DNA of 34,397 nt from Clostridia bacterium (GTDB lineage Bacteria > Bacillota > Clostridia > Oscillospirales > CAG-272): positions 1-34,397 of the forward strand of contig CAAGDE010000004.1 in NCBI GenBank assembly GCA_900768535.1, in the 5' to 3' direction. A model generated the notes under the pieces. It saw nothing but the letters and a program-made list of their open reading frames with translations, was not told where the DNA came from and did not search any database. A program made the position numbers and the translations under genes. This document shows positions 14,767 to 22,776 of the stretch, piece after piece. How positions within the stretch are numbered: the first letter of the stretch is position 1; each line of letters opens with the position of its first letter.

Positions 14767-16104
14767 TCAGAAATTGAGATACGCAAACGGCAAAAAGGAC
14801 GAATCCAGCAGATACGCCACGCACAAAACAAGCAGTGCCAGCGAGCCGACCGGAAGCGCGGCGGGAACACGGTAGCAAACCGCCCCCCACAGGCGGCGCG
14901 GCAGCGGTGTGGAGCCGATGACGGCAAGCGCCAGGAGCGGAAGCATCCGCAGCGCCTGCCAGGACAGCACCGCCGCAGTGCCGCCGACCGTCCCCACGCC
15001 GAACAGCGCCAGAAAGCAGGTCCACCCGGCACCGGGGTCGCTGTAGGAGAAGATCAGAAAGCTGACCAGCACCAGAACCAGCGTGTACAGGTGCGCAATC
15101 CAGCCCGGCAGACGCTCCAGCACGCGGCGCAGGAACAGATGCTCGCAGATCAGAATGACGCAGAAATACGCGCCCCAAAGCAGAAAATTCACCCCCGTCC
15201 CGTGCCACACGCCGGTCAGAAGCCAGACCGCCGCAAGGTTGACGCACTGCCGGAGCCTCCCCTTCCGGTTCCCGCCCAGCGGAATATAGACGTAATCCCG
15301 GAACCAGCGCGAGAGCGACAGATGCCACCGCCGCCAGAAGTCGGTGATGCTCCGGGCAAGGAAGGGATAATCGAAGTTTTCCGGAAAGCGGAAGCCGAAC
15401 ATCCGCCCCACGCCGATTGCCATGTCGGTGTACCCCGAAAAATCGAAGTAGAGATGGAGCGTGAAGCACAGCACCGTCAGCCACGCGCCGCCCGCCGTCG
15501 GCTGATAAGCCAGAAGCGCGCGGAGATAGCGGTATGCCCCTGCCAGCGCGTCCCCCAGGATGAGCTTTTTCCCCAGCCCGCAGCAGAAGCGCCCGACCCC
15601 GGCACCGAACGCCGCCACGGTTTCCCGCCGCGCCCTCAGCTGTTCGCCGGTCTCTCCGTAGCGCAGGATCGGTCCCGCCCCCAGAAGCGGCAGGAGCGTG
15701 GAAAAGCACGCATATGCCGGAAGGCTCCGCTCCGCCCGGATCCGCCCGCACCGGACATCGGCAAGATAGGCAAGGTGCGAGAAGGTGTAAAAGGAAATCC
15801 CCTGCGGCAGTCCTGCCTCACGGAGGCACGGTACATATTTGAAGCACAGCAGCGGCAGGAGCACAACCGCAACGCCGCACCAAAAGCACAGTCGGCGCCC
15901 GCTCCGTTCATACAGCCGCGCAAACAGGAATGCGGCACCTGCCGTGAGCGCCAGCGGCAGAAGCGATGCCGGACGGTCATAGGCGCAAAAGATCAGTCCC
16001 GCCGCAATCAGCACGCCCTGCCGTCTCCCGCGCGGGCAGAGGCAGTAGACCGCCAGGAGCAGCGGCAGAAACGCAAACAGAAAAATCAGCGATGAAAAAG
16101 CCAC
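14767..16104 (-). CDS. MBOAT-family O-acyltransferase (AlgI/DltB-like)
   Basis: 445 residues, strongly hydrophobic with about ten membrane segments. Diagnostic motifs are GISFYTFSHLAYLAD, RSITDFWRRWHLSLSRWFRD, YIPLGGNRKG and GVWHGTGVNFLLWG, whose H301 is the catalytic histidine of the family. AlgI-like proteins pass acetyl groups across the membrane to an AlgJ/DHHW partner, which is the next gene. A GTG start at 16104 is preferred because a GGAGG ribosome binding site then lies six bases upstream and no ATG fits; another GTG at 16110 is too close to it. No polysaccharide synthesis genes are nearby. The neighbouring MurE/racemase operon suggests cell-wall polymer acetylation, but this is inference. 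Confidence 0.9.
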   Translation of the reverse strand: MAFSSLIFLFAFLPLLLAVYCLCPRGRRQGVLIAAGLIFCAYDRPASLLPLALTAGAAFLFARLYERSGRRLCFWCGVAVVLLPLLCFKYVPCLREAGLPQGISFYTFSHLAYLADVRCGRIRAERSLPAYACFSTLLPLLGAGPILRYGETGEQLRARRETVAAFGAGVGRFCCGLGKKLILGDALAGAYRYLRALLAYQPTAGGAWLTVLCFTLHLYFDFSGYTDMAIGVGRMFGFRFPENFDYPFLARSITDFWRRWHLSLSRWFRDYVYIPLGGNRKGRLRQCVNLAAVWLLTGVWHGTGVNFLLWGAYFCVILICEHLFLRRVLERLPGWIAHLYTLVLVLVSFLIFSYSDPGAGWTCFLALFGVGTVGGTAAVLSWQALRMLPLLALAVIGSTPLPRRLWGAVCYRVPAALPVGSLALLVLCVAYLLDSSFLPFAYLNF

Positions 16105-16183
16105 ATCCACCCTCCCTTCTATGTCGTTACTGACAGTATCGGCGTGTTTTGCCGTCCGTATCCCGGAAAATTTGCAAAACCTC

Positions 16184-16212
16184 TTTACTTTTCCGAAAAA
16201 ATGCGGTATAAT
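16184..16212 (+). promoter_or_regulatory. Promoter of the small Cys-motif protein
   Basis: TTTACT (16184-16189), 17 bases, TATAAT (16207-16212). The start codon follows 40 bases later behind an AGGAGGAAG ribosome binding site. Confidence 0.72.
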
Positions 16213-16251
16213 AGAGGTGGGGAAACCCATCAAACAAAAGGAGGAAGCAAC

Positions 16252-16452
16252 ATGGAAAACAAAACAACGAAAAAAGCCGCCGGCACCTGCGACAGCTGTG
16301 TTTTCTATGACTATGACGAGGATTACGATTCCTACGCCTGCCGGGTGAACCTCGACCAGGACGAAATGACGCGCTTCCTTGCAGGACGCACCGCCGCCTG
16401 CCCGTTCTACCGCTACTACGACGAATACAGGAGCGTTCACAAGCAGATCTGA
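16252..16452 (+). CDS. Small conserved Cys-motif protein (66 aa)
   Basis: 66 residues with its own promoter, strong ribosome binding site and terminator, so it is a real single-gene unit. Cys13-x2-Cys16 starts an acidic, tyrosine-rich segment (FYDYDEDYDSYAC), followed by VNLDQDEMTRFLAG and AACPFYRYYDEY. The four cysteines could bind one metal ion. I recall very similar proteins, with CxxC, YDEDY, VNLDEDEM and CPYY blocks, widely in Oscillospiraceae as an uncharacterised family (possibly DUF6472). No signal peptide or membrane segment. Function unknown. Confidence 0.85.
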   Translation: MENKTTKKAAGTCDSCVFYDYDEDYDSYACRVNLDQDEMTRFLAGRTAACPFYRYYDEYRSVHKQI

Positions 16453-16461
16453 TGCACCCGT

Positions 16462-16499
16462 CCCCGCCACGGCTACCCGGTAGTGGCGGGGCGTTTTTT
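16462..16499 (+). terminator. Rho-independent terminator of the small Cys-motif gene
   Basis: CCCCGCCAC (16462-16470) pairs with GTGGCGGGG (16483-16491), followed by CGTTTTTT. Ten bases after the stop codon. Confidence 0.88.
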
Positions 16500-16552
16500 C
16501 ACCGCAGAGCCGCAGTCCCCGGTGCTTTTGGCTGTCATGGAAAAAAACCTGC

Positions 16553-16591
16553 ACAATCCGCCGATTCCAAAACCCGGAATCGGCGGATTGT
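16553..16591. repeat. Perfect 16-bp inverted repeat between two terminators
   Basis: ACAATCCGCCGATTCC (16553-16568) is followed after seven bases by its exact reverse complement (16576-16591), with A-run before and TTTCGGTTTTTC after. It could be a second terminator for either strand or an interspersed palindrome. No gene lies in 16453-16672. Confidence 0.6.
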
Positions 16592-16638
16592 TTCGGTTTT
16601 TCGGGAAACAGGGCAGTCACGCGGCTTGACGGATCAAA

Positions 16639-16666
16639 AAGAACCCTCCCCAAAACGGGGAGGGTT
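16639..16666 (-). terminator. Terminator of the seven-gene glycan operon
   Basis: On the minus strand AACCCTCCCC (16666-16657) pairs with GGGGAGGGTT (16651-16642), loop of five, followed by CTTTTTG. It lies six bases beyond the stop of the last permease gene. Confidence 0.88.
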
Positions 16667-16672
16667 GCGCGG

Positions 16673-17866
16673 TCAGTTTGCAAGACCCGACTGCTCGATA
16701 CCCTGTACCAGGAATCTCTGGCAGAAGGCATACAGGATAACCAACGGGAAGATAATCATCAGTCCGCAGGTGTTCCGGATCGCAGCATAATACAGATCCT
16801 GTCCGGCGTAGTCCATACGCAGGGAGGTCGGAATCGTGTTGATCAGCTTGACCAGCAGATTCGTGTCGGAGGTGACAAAGAACAGGTTGGTGTAGAAGTC
16901 ATCGGTCCACTGCCAGCAGAACGAGAACAGGAACACCGTAATCAGCATCGGGATGGACAGCGGCAGAATGATCTGCACGAAGGTCCGGAAGGTGCCGGAG
17001 CCGTCCATATACGCCGATTCCTCCAGTTCGTCCGGAATACCGCGGAAGAACTGACGGAGCAGGAAGATGTACAGTCCGTTCTTGAACGCCAGTCCGCCCA
17101 GCGACAGCAGGATCATCGGAATGTAAGTGTTGATCAGGTTAATACCGTCGGAGGTCACCTTCATCGTCACCTTCCACGCCGGCTTTGCCACGCCGCGGAC
17201 GTACTCGGTGTACTTGAACAGCTTGATTTCATCCGGCAGGATGTTGATCTTTTCAAAGAAGCCTGCCACACCGGGGCTGATGTTCTTGATGTTGTGTCCG
17301 AACACCTGAATTCCGCCGCCCTTGAAGAACCGGACGATTCCGAGAATGTCGAAATACCGGAACCGCATGAACATGGAGAGCTGCAGAGTCTGGTGCGGGA
17401 CGATCATTGTCAGGATGACCAGCAGGAAGATGATGTTTCTGCCCTTGAACTTGAACTTTGCAAAGCCGTAGCCGATGAGCGCGCAGATCAGCGTCTGAAT
17501 CACCGCACAGCTGAAGGACAGAATGAAGGTATTCCGGAACGCGGACCAGTAGTTCAGCTCATCAATGATGGCTCGGTAGATGTCCAGCGTAAAGTTTTTC
17601 GGAATCAGCCGCACCGTCACGTCCACGAAGTCCTCCGGCGCCATGAAGGAGCCGGCGATCTTCGTCAGGAACGGGTAAATGACGATATACGAGATACCGA
17701 TCAGAAGAACCATCCGGAAGATCCAGTAGATAACCTTTGTCAGGAAGTAAAGGTTCAGGAATTTTGCTTTGAGCCGTTCCTTCAGGGGCGTCCGGTCGAA
17801 ATCCACGCGGATCCGGTTTTTGGATTCCCGCCTGACGGTCGGCTTTTTTTCAATTTGAGCGTCCAT
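16673..17866 (-). CDS. Carbohydrate ABC transporter permease, MalG-like, second pair
   Basis: 397 residues, about 110 more than a usual MalG-type permease. After a basic N-terminal tail, membrane segments lie near 45-67, 108-130, 140-165, 240-262, 305-330 and 365-388. The ATPase-coupling EAA loop is present as ELEESAYMDGSGTFRTF followed by ILPLSIP. The extra length is partly the N-terminal tail and partly an insertion of about 60 residues (about 180-240) between the third and fourth segments, predicted extracellular. It follows its MalF-like partner by 13 bases with an AAGGGGG ribosome binding site and is the last gene of the operon. The family imports sugars with a solute-binding protein and a shared MalK/MsmX-type ATPase, which is not encoded here. 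Confidence 0.9.
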   Translation of the reverse strand: MDAQIEKKPTVRRESKNRIRVDFDRTPLKERLKAKFLNLYFLTKVIYWIFRMVLLIGISYIVIYPFLTKIAGSFMAPEDFVDVTVRLIPKNFTLDIYRAIIDELNYWSAFRNTFILSFSCAVIQTLICALIGYGFAKFKFKGRNIIFLLVILTMIVPHQTLQLSMFMRFRYFDILGIVRFFKGGGIQVFGHNIKNISPGVAGFFEKINILPDEIKLFKYTEYVRGVAKPAWKVTMKVTSDGINLINTYIPMILLSLGGLAFKNGLYIFLLRQFFRGIPDELEESAYMDGSGTFRTFVQIILPLSIPMLITVFLFSFCWQWTDDFYTNLFFVTSDTNLLVKLINTIPTSLRMDYAGQDLYYAAIRNTCGLMIIFPLVILYAFCQRFLVQGIEQSGLAN

Positions 17867-17879
17867 TCGTTATCCCCCT

Positions 17880-18869
17880 TTACTCAGCCTTCCGCTGGTA
17901 GAACACAAACGCCGAAATGATTGCCGCAATCACCGACACAATGACAATGACGATCATGAAGTAAATCCACGACATTGCCGAGCTGAGCACCTGTCCGTTT
18001 GTGGACGAGTACTTTTTGGAGATGAAGGTCATCACCACGTTGCTCTCGGTTGTGAAGGAGTCGATGATGGTATACACGGCATTGACCAGGATCATCGGCG
18101 TAATCATCGGGAAGGTCACCTTCCAGAAGGTTTCCCACGCGGTTGCACCGTCGATCTTACAGGACTCATAGATCGCAGGTGAGATCGACTGCAGCGATGC
18201 CAGGAAGATCAGCATCTGCACGCCGGAGCGGTTGACGATTCCATAGATGTTGTTGATCGCCGCCGTTACGTATTCGACAATCTCGGTCCCGACCTTCATG
18301 TCTGCAAACAGTCGTTGCAAATCCATGCTTGTTACCAGGTCGGTTGCCGTACTCGAGCCCGTACCGGTGTCGATACCGCTGGAATCCTCCATGTAGTCGG
18401 ACAGAATATCGCTTGCCGCAATCGTTTCCATGATACCGGTGGAAAGAATAACCGGGATGAAGAAGATGGCACGGAACACGCCGCGTCCCGCCATGTTCTG
18501 GTTCAGCATAACTGCCATGAACAGCGAGAAGATGATGATTGCCGGGATGTCAAATGCCAGCTGCTTCAGTCCGCTGACCAGTGTCTGCGCGAAGTCCGGG
18601 TCCACCAACAGTGCCTCGCGGTAGTTCTCCCAGCCGACAAACTCGGTGGTATACGCGCCTCCGCCGGTGCCTGTGACAATCTTGGAAAAGCTGAACACGA
18701 TGGAGTCCTTGACCATCGGCAGATAGATCAGCACAAAGCCGATCAGGAACGGCAGGATGAACAGCCATCCCGCACGCGCCTTCCGACGGTCCAGAGATGC
18801 AATTTTTCTTTTCTTCGGCGCCTTTGCCGGCTTTTCCGCCGCCGGAACCCGATTCATATCCGTAGTCAT
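17880..18869 (-). CDS. Carbohydrate ABC transporter permease, MalF-like, second pair
   Basis: 329 residues from the ATG at 18869, eight bases after GGGAGG; a GTG at 18878 would add three residues. A basic tail (KAPKKRKIASLDRRK) precedes six membrane segments, the first being GWLFILPFLIGFVLIYLP. The coupling loop is YESCKIDGATAWETF with FPMITP. Compared with ordinary MalF/UgpA-like permeases there is an insertion of about 55 residues (about 150-207, from SDILSDYMED through TEIVEYVTAAINNIYG) after the third segment, probably outside the cell. Its MalG-like partner, which is also extended there, follows by 13 bases. The two extended loops could form a docking surface for an operon-encoded exported protein. 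Confidence 0.9.
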   Translation of the reverse strand: MTTDMNRVPAAEKPAKAPKKRKIASLDRRKARAGWLFILPFLIGFVLIYLPMVKDSIVFSFSKIVTGTGGGAYTTEFVGWENYREALLVDPDFAQTLVSGLKQLAFDIPAIIIFSLFMAVMLNQNMAGRGVFRAIFFIPVILSTGIMETIAASDILSDYMEDSSGIDTGTGSSTATDLVTSMDLQRLFADMKVGTEIVEYVTAAINNIYGIVNRSGVQMLIFLASLQSISPAIYESCKIDGATAWETFWKVTFPMITPMILVNAVYTIIDSFTTESNVVMTFISKKYSSTNGQVLSSAMSWIYFMIVIVIVSVIAAIISAFVFYQRKAE

Positions 18870-18885
18870 GAATTGCACCTCCCTC

Positions 18886-21800
18886 TCAGTTTCCCGCCTG
18901 CGGATACGTGATCATCACATATCCGCCGGCTTCTACGGTATAAACGATACCGTTGTAGGTTACCCGAACCGCATAGCTGTTGTAGTTGAGCAGGAACGTC
19001 TTGTAGGCAGCGTCCTTGCTGTCACCGTAGGTTACGGCAACCACATTGTTGTTGGTGACGTGATAGCGCTCGTTTTCGTCCTTGACCGTTACATCGGTCC
19101 CTTCATCCGTCTTCTCAGGCATCTTGCCTTCCTTCTTGATGTTGGCAACGGACAAATCCAGCGTCAGCTCGCCTTTTTCCACGTTTGCCTGCGCAATCAG
19201 ATCGTCAAAGGTTCCGACATACAAGCCGTCCTCCGCTCCGGACAGATCCTTTTCGTCCAGTCCGGCTTCCGCCTTCAGTGCGGTCAGCGTGTCGGCCAGC
19301 CAAAGCGTTGCCTTGTCGAACTGCTCCTTGGCAATCTGATACTGCCGGGAGCCGGTTCCCTTTTCCTCTTCGATCAGCGCCAGCGCCTGCTTCAGCGTAT
19401 TTTCATAATACGCGTTCGCTTCCGCACAGGCGATCAGGATCCGGTCATAGTTGTTCCACGCCGTCACTGCGGTCTTCCGGAAGCCCGCCAGGTAATCATA
19501 GCGCTTTTCGCTGTCGGAAAGAACCAGGTTGCCATCTTCGTCCGTCTCCTTCAGCTTCGTCAGTGTATCGCCCAGTGCCTTTGTGTTGTCCTTGAGCTGT
19601 GTTGCGTTGTCCTGTGCTGTCTGCAGCATTCCGTCCAGCGTTTCAATGGCGCTCCGGAGTGCCACGCTTGCATCCGCGACCGATGCGACCTTGCGGATTG
19701 CCGCGTCCTTTGCCGCCTTTTCCGCCGCCGCCTTCGCGTCATCCAGTTTCTTCTGCAGATTTGCCGTCAATTCATCCAAATCCAGCACACGCTCGGTAGC
19801 AAACAGCTCCCCGTTCAGACCGGCACTGCCGTAGTTGAGGAACTCGTGCCTGATGATGGACTTCGTCTGCACATCGGAGAGCAGACCGTTGAGCTCATTG
19901 TAGTACTTGATGACATCGTCCTTCCAGATGCTGTACTGGATGGAGTAGTACTGGCTCAGCACCTGATCCTCCTTCAGCTCCGCCGTATTGCGGTAGGAGA
20001 GAATGAAGTACAGTCCCGCGCCGTTTTCGATTGCCTTCAGCAGTGCGTAATCGGTATCGCCCTCTTCGTTCAGCGGCGTTCCCGCGAACTGAATGTAGCC
20101 GTGCAGAACCGCACCGAGGAACGGAACCGAGCAAGCCGCCTTCACGTACCGGCTGGAGTCAAGATCCATGTTGATGATGTGATCCATGTACTTCCAGGTG
20201 TAGGCATTTCCGCCGTCACTCATCAGGCTGTAGCGCTTCTCGCCGTTGTTCCTGTAAGCCATCTCCTCCAGCGCGCGCATGGTGAATTCCTTGCTGTCCT
20301 CGCGGTTGTAAGGATCGTCCTCGTCAAAGTCGGAGTTCAGCGCCGAGCCGAGCGATGCGACCGACATGGTGTTGATGTCATACTTTTCGTAGTTTTTCAG
20401 CAGCTTCTCATAGAATTTGCTATAACGCGACGGCGAAATTGCCAGCGAGTAGAAGCTGATGTACTTCTGCTGTGTCGCACTGTACTGTCTCTTGGAGGAA
20501 TACCGGTTATCGATGGTCTTGATTGCATCCTTCTTGAGTTTGAGTGCGTCAAAGAGCGTGTTCTCCGAGCAGTAGGCGAAATCGAAATCCGGGTAGAGCC
20601 CGATCTGCTTGTCGTCCGCCGCCCCGTTGATTGCCTTTGCCTTTTCGATCAGTTCCCTGAAGCCGGACTTTCCGCCGACCTTTCCGACCCACGACAGCGA
20701 GGACGGAATTTTGGAATACATACCGCCGTTTGCAAAGCCGCGCATCTTGAAGTTGATGTTCTTCACGCCCGCGCCGGACAGTTCGCCATACATGGTCATG
20801 ATGTCATCGAACGTGGTGAACGGTGTCATCAGATCCACCGGAATGGTTGCCACGGTCTGCTGGGTCTTCATTGCGCCGAACACTTCCATGTAAAGCGGAA
20901 TGTTGCTGCTGATGCGGCTTTCGTCCAGCTTGCTGAGAACGCCCCGACCGACCAGGTAGTCGCGGTACGCCTCCGCCATGCCGAGCCAGGATGCCTCGTA
21001 GCGGTTGCCCAGTCCCATTGCCGCGGAATCCTCCTTCTGCAGGAGCTTTTCATCACGGAGCAGCTGATACTGGATCTTGATATTACCGGTATACTTCCGG
21101 TTGGAAACCACCGTCCAGGTGCTGCTGCTGGTGACCGAAATGGAGTCCGCAATGTCGTAGCTGTCCTTCGGCTTCGGGTTGAAGTAATTGCTCATCGTTG
21201 CATAGTCCGAGAGTGCACCGGCGAAATAAGTCTCGATCTCGCCCAGTGATTCTCCGGCTTCAATGATGGCAAGGTATCCGCGCTTGTAGGTATCGGTCTT
21301 GACGGCTCCGAGCAGCTCACCGCCCTGATCCGCAACATACTTTTCGATATCCTCCAGACTCTTGACGGTGTTCGAAACCTTTTCGGTCTTGTTCACCGCG
21401 TTTCCGGACGCATCCTTGACCTGATACGTAAAGGTGTAGATGACCTCGGTTGCGACCGTTCCGTACACCGGTGTCCGGATCGCCTTCTGATAGGTTCCGG
21501 AAATCTGATGGTACGCATAGTCCACGCCGTAGATCTTTCCGCGGACCGTGTTGGTCTTGGTCAGATTGAAGTCAAAGAGCGAGCCGGAGCCGTCCGGGTA
21601 GAAGTTGTAGCCCTCGTTCTTGGTGTTGCCGGCACCCATGTACGGGAGAATGGAGATATTCTCCAGCGTGTAGGACGCCATGTTGTAGCGCAGACCGTTG
21701 ACCGGGACGCGAACCTGCAGTCCGTCCTCGTTGAGCGAGTACTCCAGCGCCAGCTTGAACGCCGGGTATTCCTCGTCCTTCGCCTCATAGCCGGTGGTCT

Positions 21801-22755
21801 CGTGGTCGGAATCCATCTGCTCAAAGGTGTAGTCCGGGCAGTATTTGCGGATGTATTCCTCGATCATGGTGATCTCGTTTGCCGCCGCGTCGGTAGCAAA
21901 GACACGGATCGGAATGTTCGCTCCGGCGGGGTCGGTACACGGATAGGACTTGATGCAGAATTCCTTCTCCGCCTGGGTTTTCATGGTGGAGGGATCCTTG
22001 AGCTGGAAGAAGGATTCGATCTTTCCGATGTAGAAGTTATCCTCCGCCTTTGTCTCGTTGTAGTGTGCGATCTCTCCGCGCTCCCACGCCTCCTTCAAGG
22101 GGGTCATGATCAGCTCCTGGAAGCTGGTTTCGGGCAACCATCTCGGAACGAGCTTCCGGAATTCCTCACGGCCGATGGTGTATTCCATCCGGATGCCGTC
22201 CTTGATTTTGGAAACGCTGATCTGATTGCGCATTGCCGCATCCAGGAAGCTGTAGAGGTACTTGGTGGTACCGTTCTCCTGATACTGGATGATGATCTGC
22301 GACATCAGCGTCTGTTCCTTGGTACCCGCACTGCCCGCGGTGGTTCCGCCGCCCGGCTTGAACATTGCCGAGCCTTTGGAGCTTGCCACGTCATAGGGGT
22401 TGGAGAACAGCACATTGATATGATCGGTTCCCAGGGTTGCCTTTTCCACCAGCGCAACCTCGCCGCTGGTAGCGGTTCCAACCACGGTAACCTCTCCGGT
22501 TTTGGCATCCGTCGATGTCAGCGGGTGCCGGTAGTCCACATACAGGACATATCCGTAGCCCTCCAGCATCGGCGTCATGCTTGCAAGCTTTTCCTCCGGC
22601 GTATTGTAGACATCCGTCTGCATATAGATCCGGGAAATGTCCGCCTCACTCAGTTCCCCTGCGGCACCGACCGACAGCGTTCCGAGAAAAGCGACAGAGC
22701 CAAGCATCAACACGACAGCTAAAAATGCCGAAAGCATTCTTGATTGAATTTTCAT
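18886..22755 (-). CDS. Large secreted DUF5696-like protein, probable glycosidase-like core (1289 aa)
   Basis: 1289 residues with a Sec signal peptide (about 1-32, ending SVGAAG) and no lipobox, sortase motif or other anchor. A beta-rich N-terminal half includes GYNFYPDGSGSLFDFN near 382, a block I remember as a hallmark of DUF5696 proteins found beside sugar ABC genes in Paenibacillus and Clostridia. The segment from about 615 (NIPLYMEVFGAM) to 960 alternates short strands and helices in the manner of a TIM-barrel glycoside hydrolase, with acidic candidates in LYPDFDFAY and LMSDGGNAY. A helical region rich in Ala and Lys (about 995-1140) follows, then a small beta domain at the end. Glycan hydrolysis or binding is inferred, not shown. 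Preceded by AGGAGG; 21 bases behind the YIP1 gene. Confidence 0.8.
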   Translation of the reverse strand: MKIQSRMLSAFLAVVLMLGSVAFLGTLSVGAAGELSEADISRIYMQTDVYNTPEEKLASMTPMLEGYGYVLYVDYRHPLTSTDAKTGEVTVVGTATSGEVALVEKATLGTDHINVLFSNPYDVASSKGSAMFKPGGGTTAGSAGTKEQTLMSQIIIQYQENGTTKYLYSFLDAAMRNQISVSKIKDGIRMEYTIGREEFRKLVPRWLPETSFQELIMTPLKEAWERGEIAHYNETKAEDNFYIGKIESFFQLKDPSTMKTQAEKEFCIKSYPCTDPAGANIPIRVFATDAAANEITMIEEYIRKYCPDYTFEQMDSDHETTGYEAKDEEYPAFKLALEYSLNEDGLQVRVPVNGLRYNMASYTLENISILPYMGAGNTKNEGYNFYPDGSGSLFDFNLTKTNTVRGKIYGVDYAYHQISGTYQKAIRTPVYGTVATEVIYTFTYQVKDASGNAVNKTEKVSNTVKSLEDIEKYVADQGGELLGAVKTDTYKRGYLAIIEAGESLGEIETYFAGALSDYATMSNYFNPKPKDSYDIADSISVTSSSTWTVVSNRKYTGNIKIQYQLLRDEKLLQKEDSAAMGLGNRYEASWLGMAEAYRDYLVGRGVLSKLDESRISSNIPLYMEVFGAMKTQQTVATIPVDLMTPFTTFDDIMTMYGELSGAGVKNINFKMRGFANGGMYSKIPSSLSWVGKVGGKSGFRELIEKAKAINGAADDKQIGLYPDFDFAYCSENTLFDALKLKKDAIKTIDNRYSSKRQYSATQQKYISFYSLAISPSRYSKFYEKLLKNYEKYDINTMSVASLGSALNSDFDEDDPYNREDSKEFTMRALEEMAYRNNGEKRYSLMSDGGNAYTWKYMDHIINMDLDSSRYVKAACSVPFLGAVLHGYIQFAGTPLNEEGDTDYALLKAIENGAGLYFILSYRNTAELKEDQVLSQYYSIQYSIWKDDVIKYYNELNGLLSDVQTKSIIRHEFLNYGSAGLNGELFATERVLDLDELTANLQKKLDDAKAAAEKAAKDAAIRKVASVADASVALRSAIETLDGMLQTAQDNATQLKDNTKALGDTLTKLKETDEDGNLVLSDSEKRYDYLAGFRKTAVTAWNNYDRILIACAEANAYYENTLKQALALIEEEKGTGSRQYQIAKEQFDKATLWLADTLTALKAEAGLDEKDLSGAEDGLYVGTFDDLIAQANVEKGELTLDLSVANIKKEGKMPEKTDEGTDVTVKDENERYHVTNNNVVAVTYGDSKDAAYKTFLLNYNSYAVRVTYNGIVYTVEAGGYVMITYPQAGN

Positions 22756-22776
22756 TTCTTACCTCCTGTCCGTTGT

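Noticed and set aside
18757..21249. 830-residue plus-strand open frame opposite the DUF5696-like gene
   Set aside because: It is the antisense shadow of a GC-rich coding region: no ribosome binding site, composition rich in Arg, Gln, Val and His, and no domain. The minus-strand frame has signal peptide, ribosome binding site and operon context.
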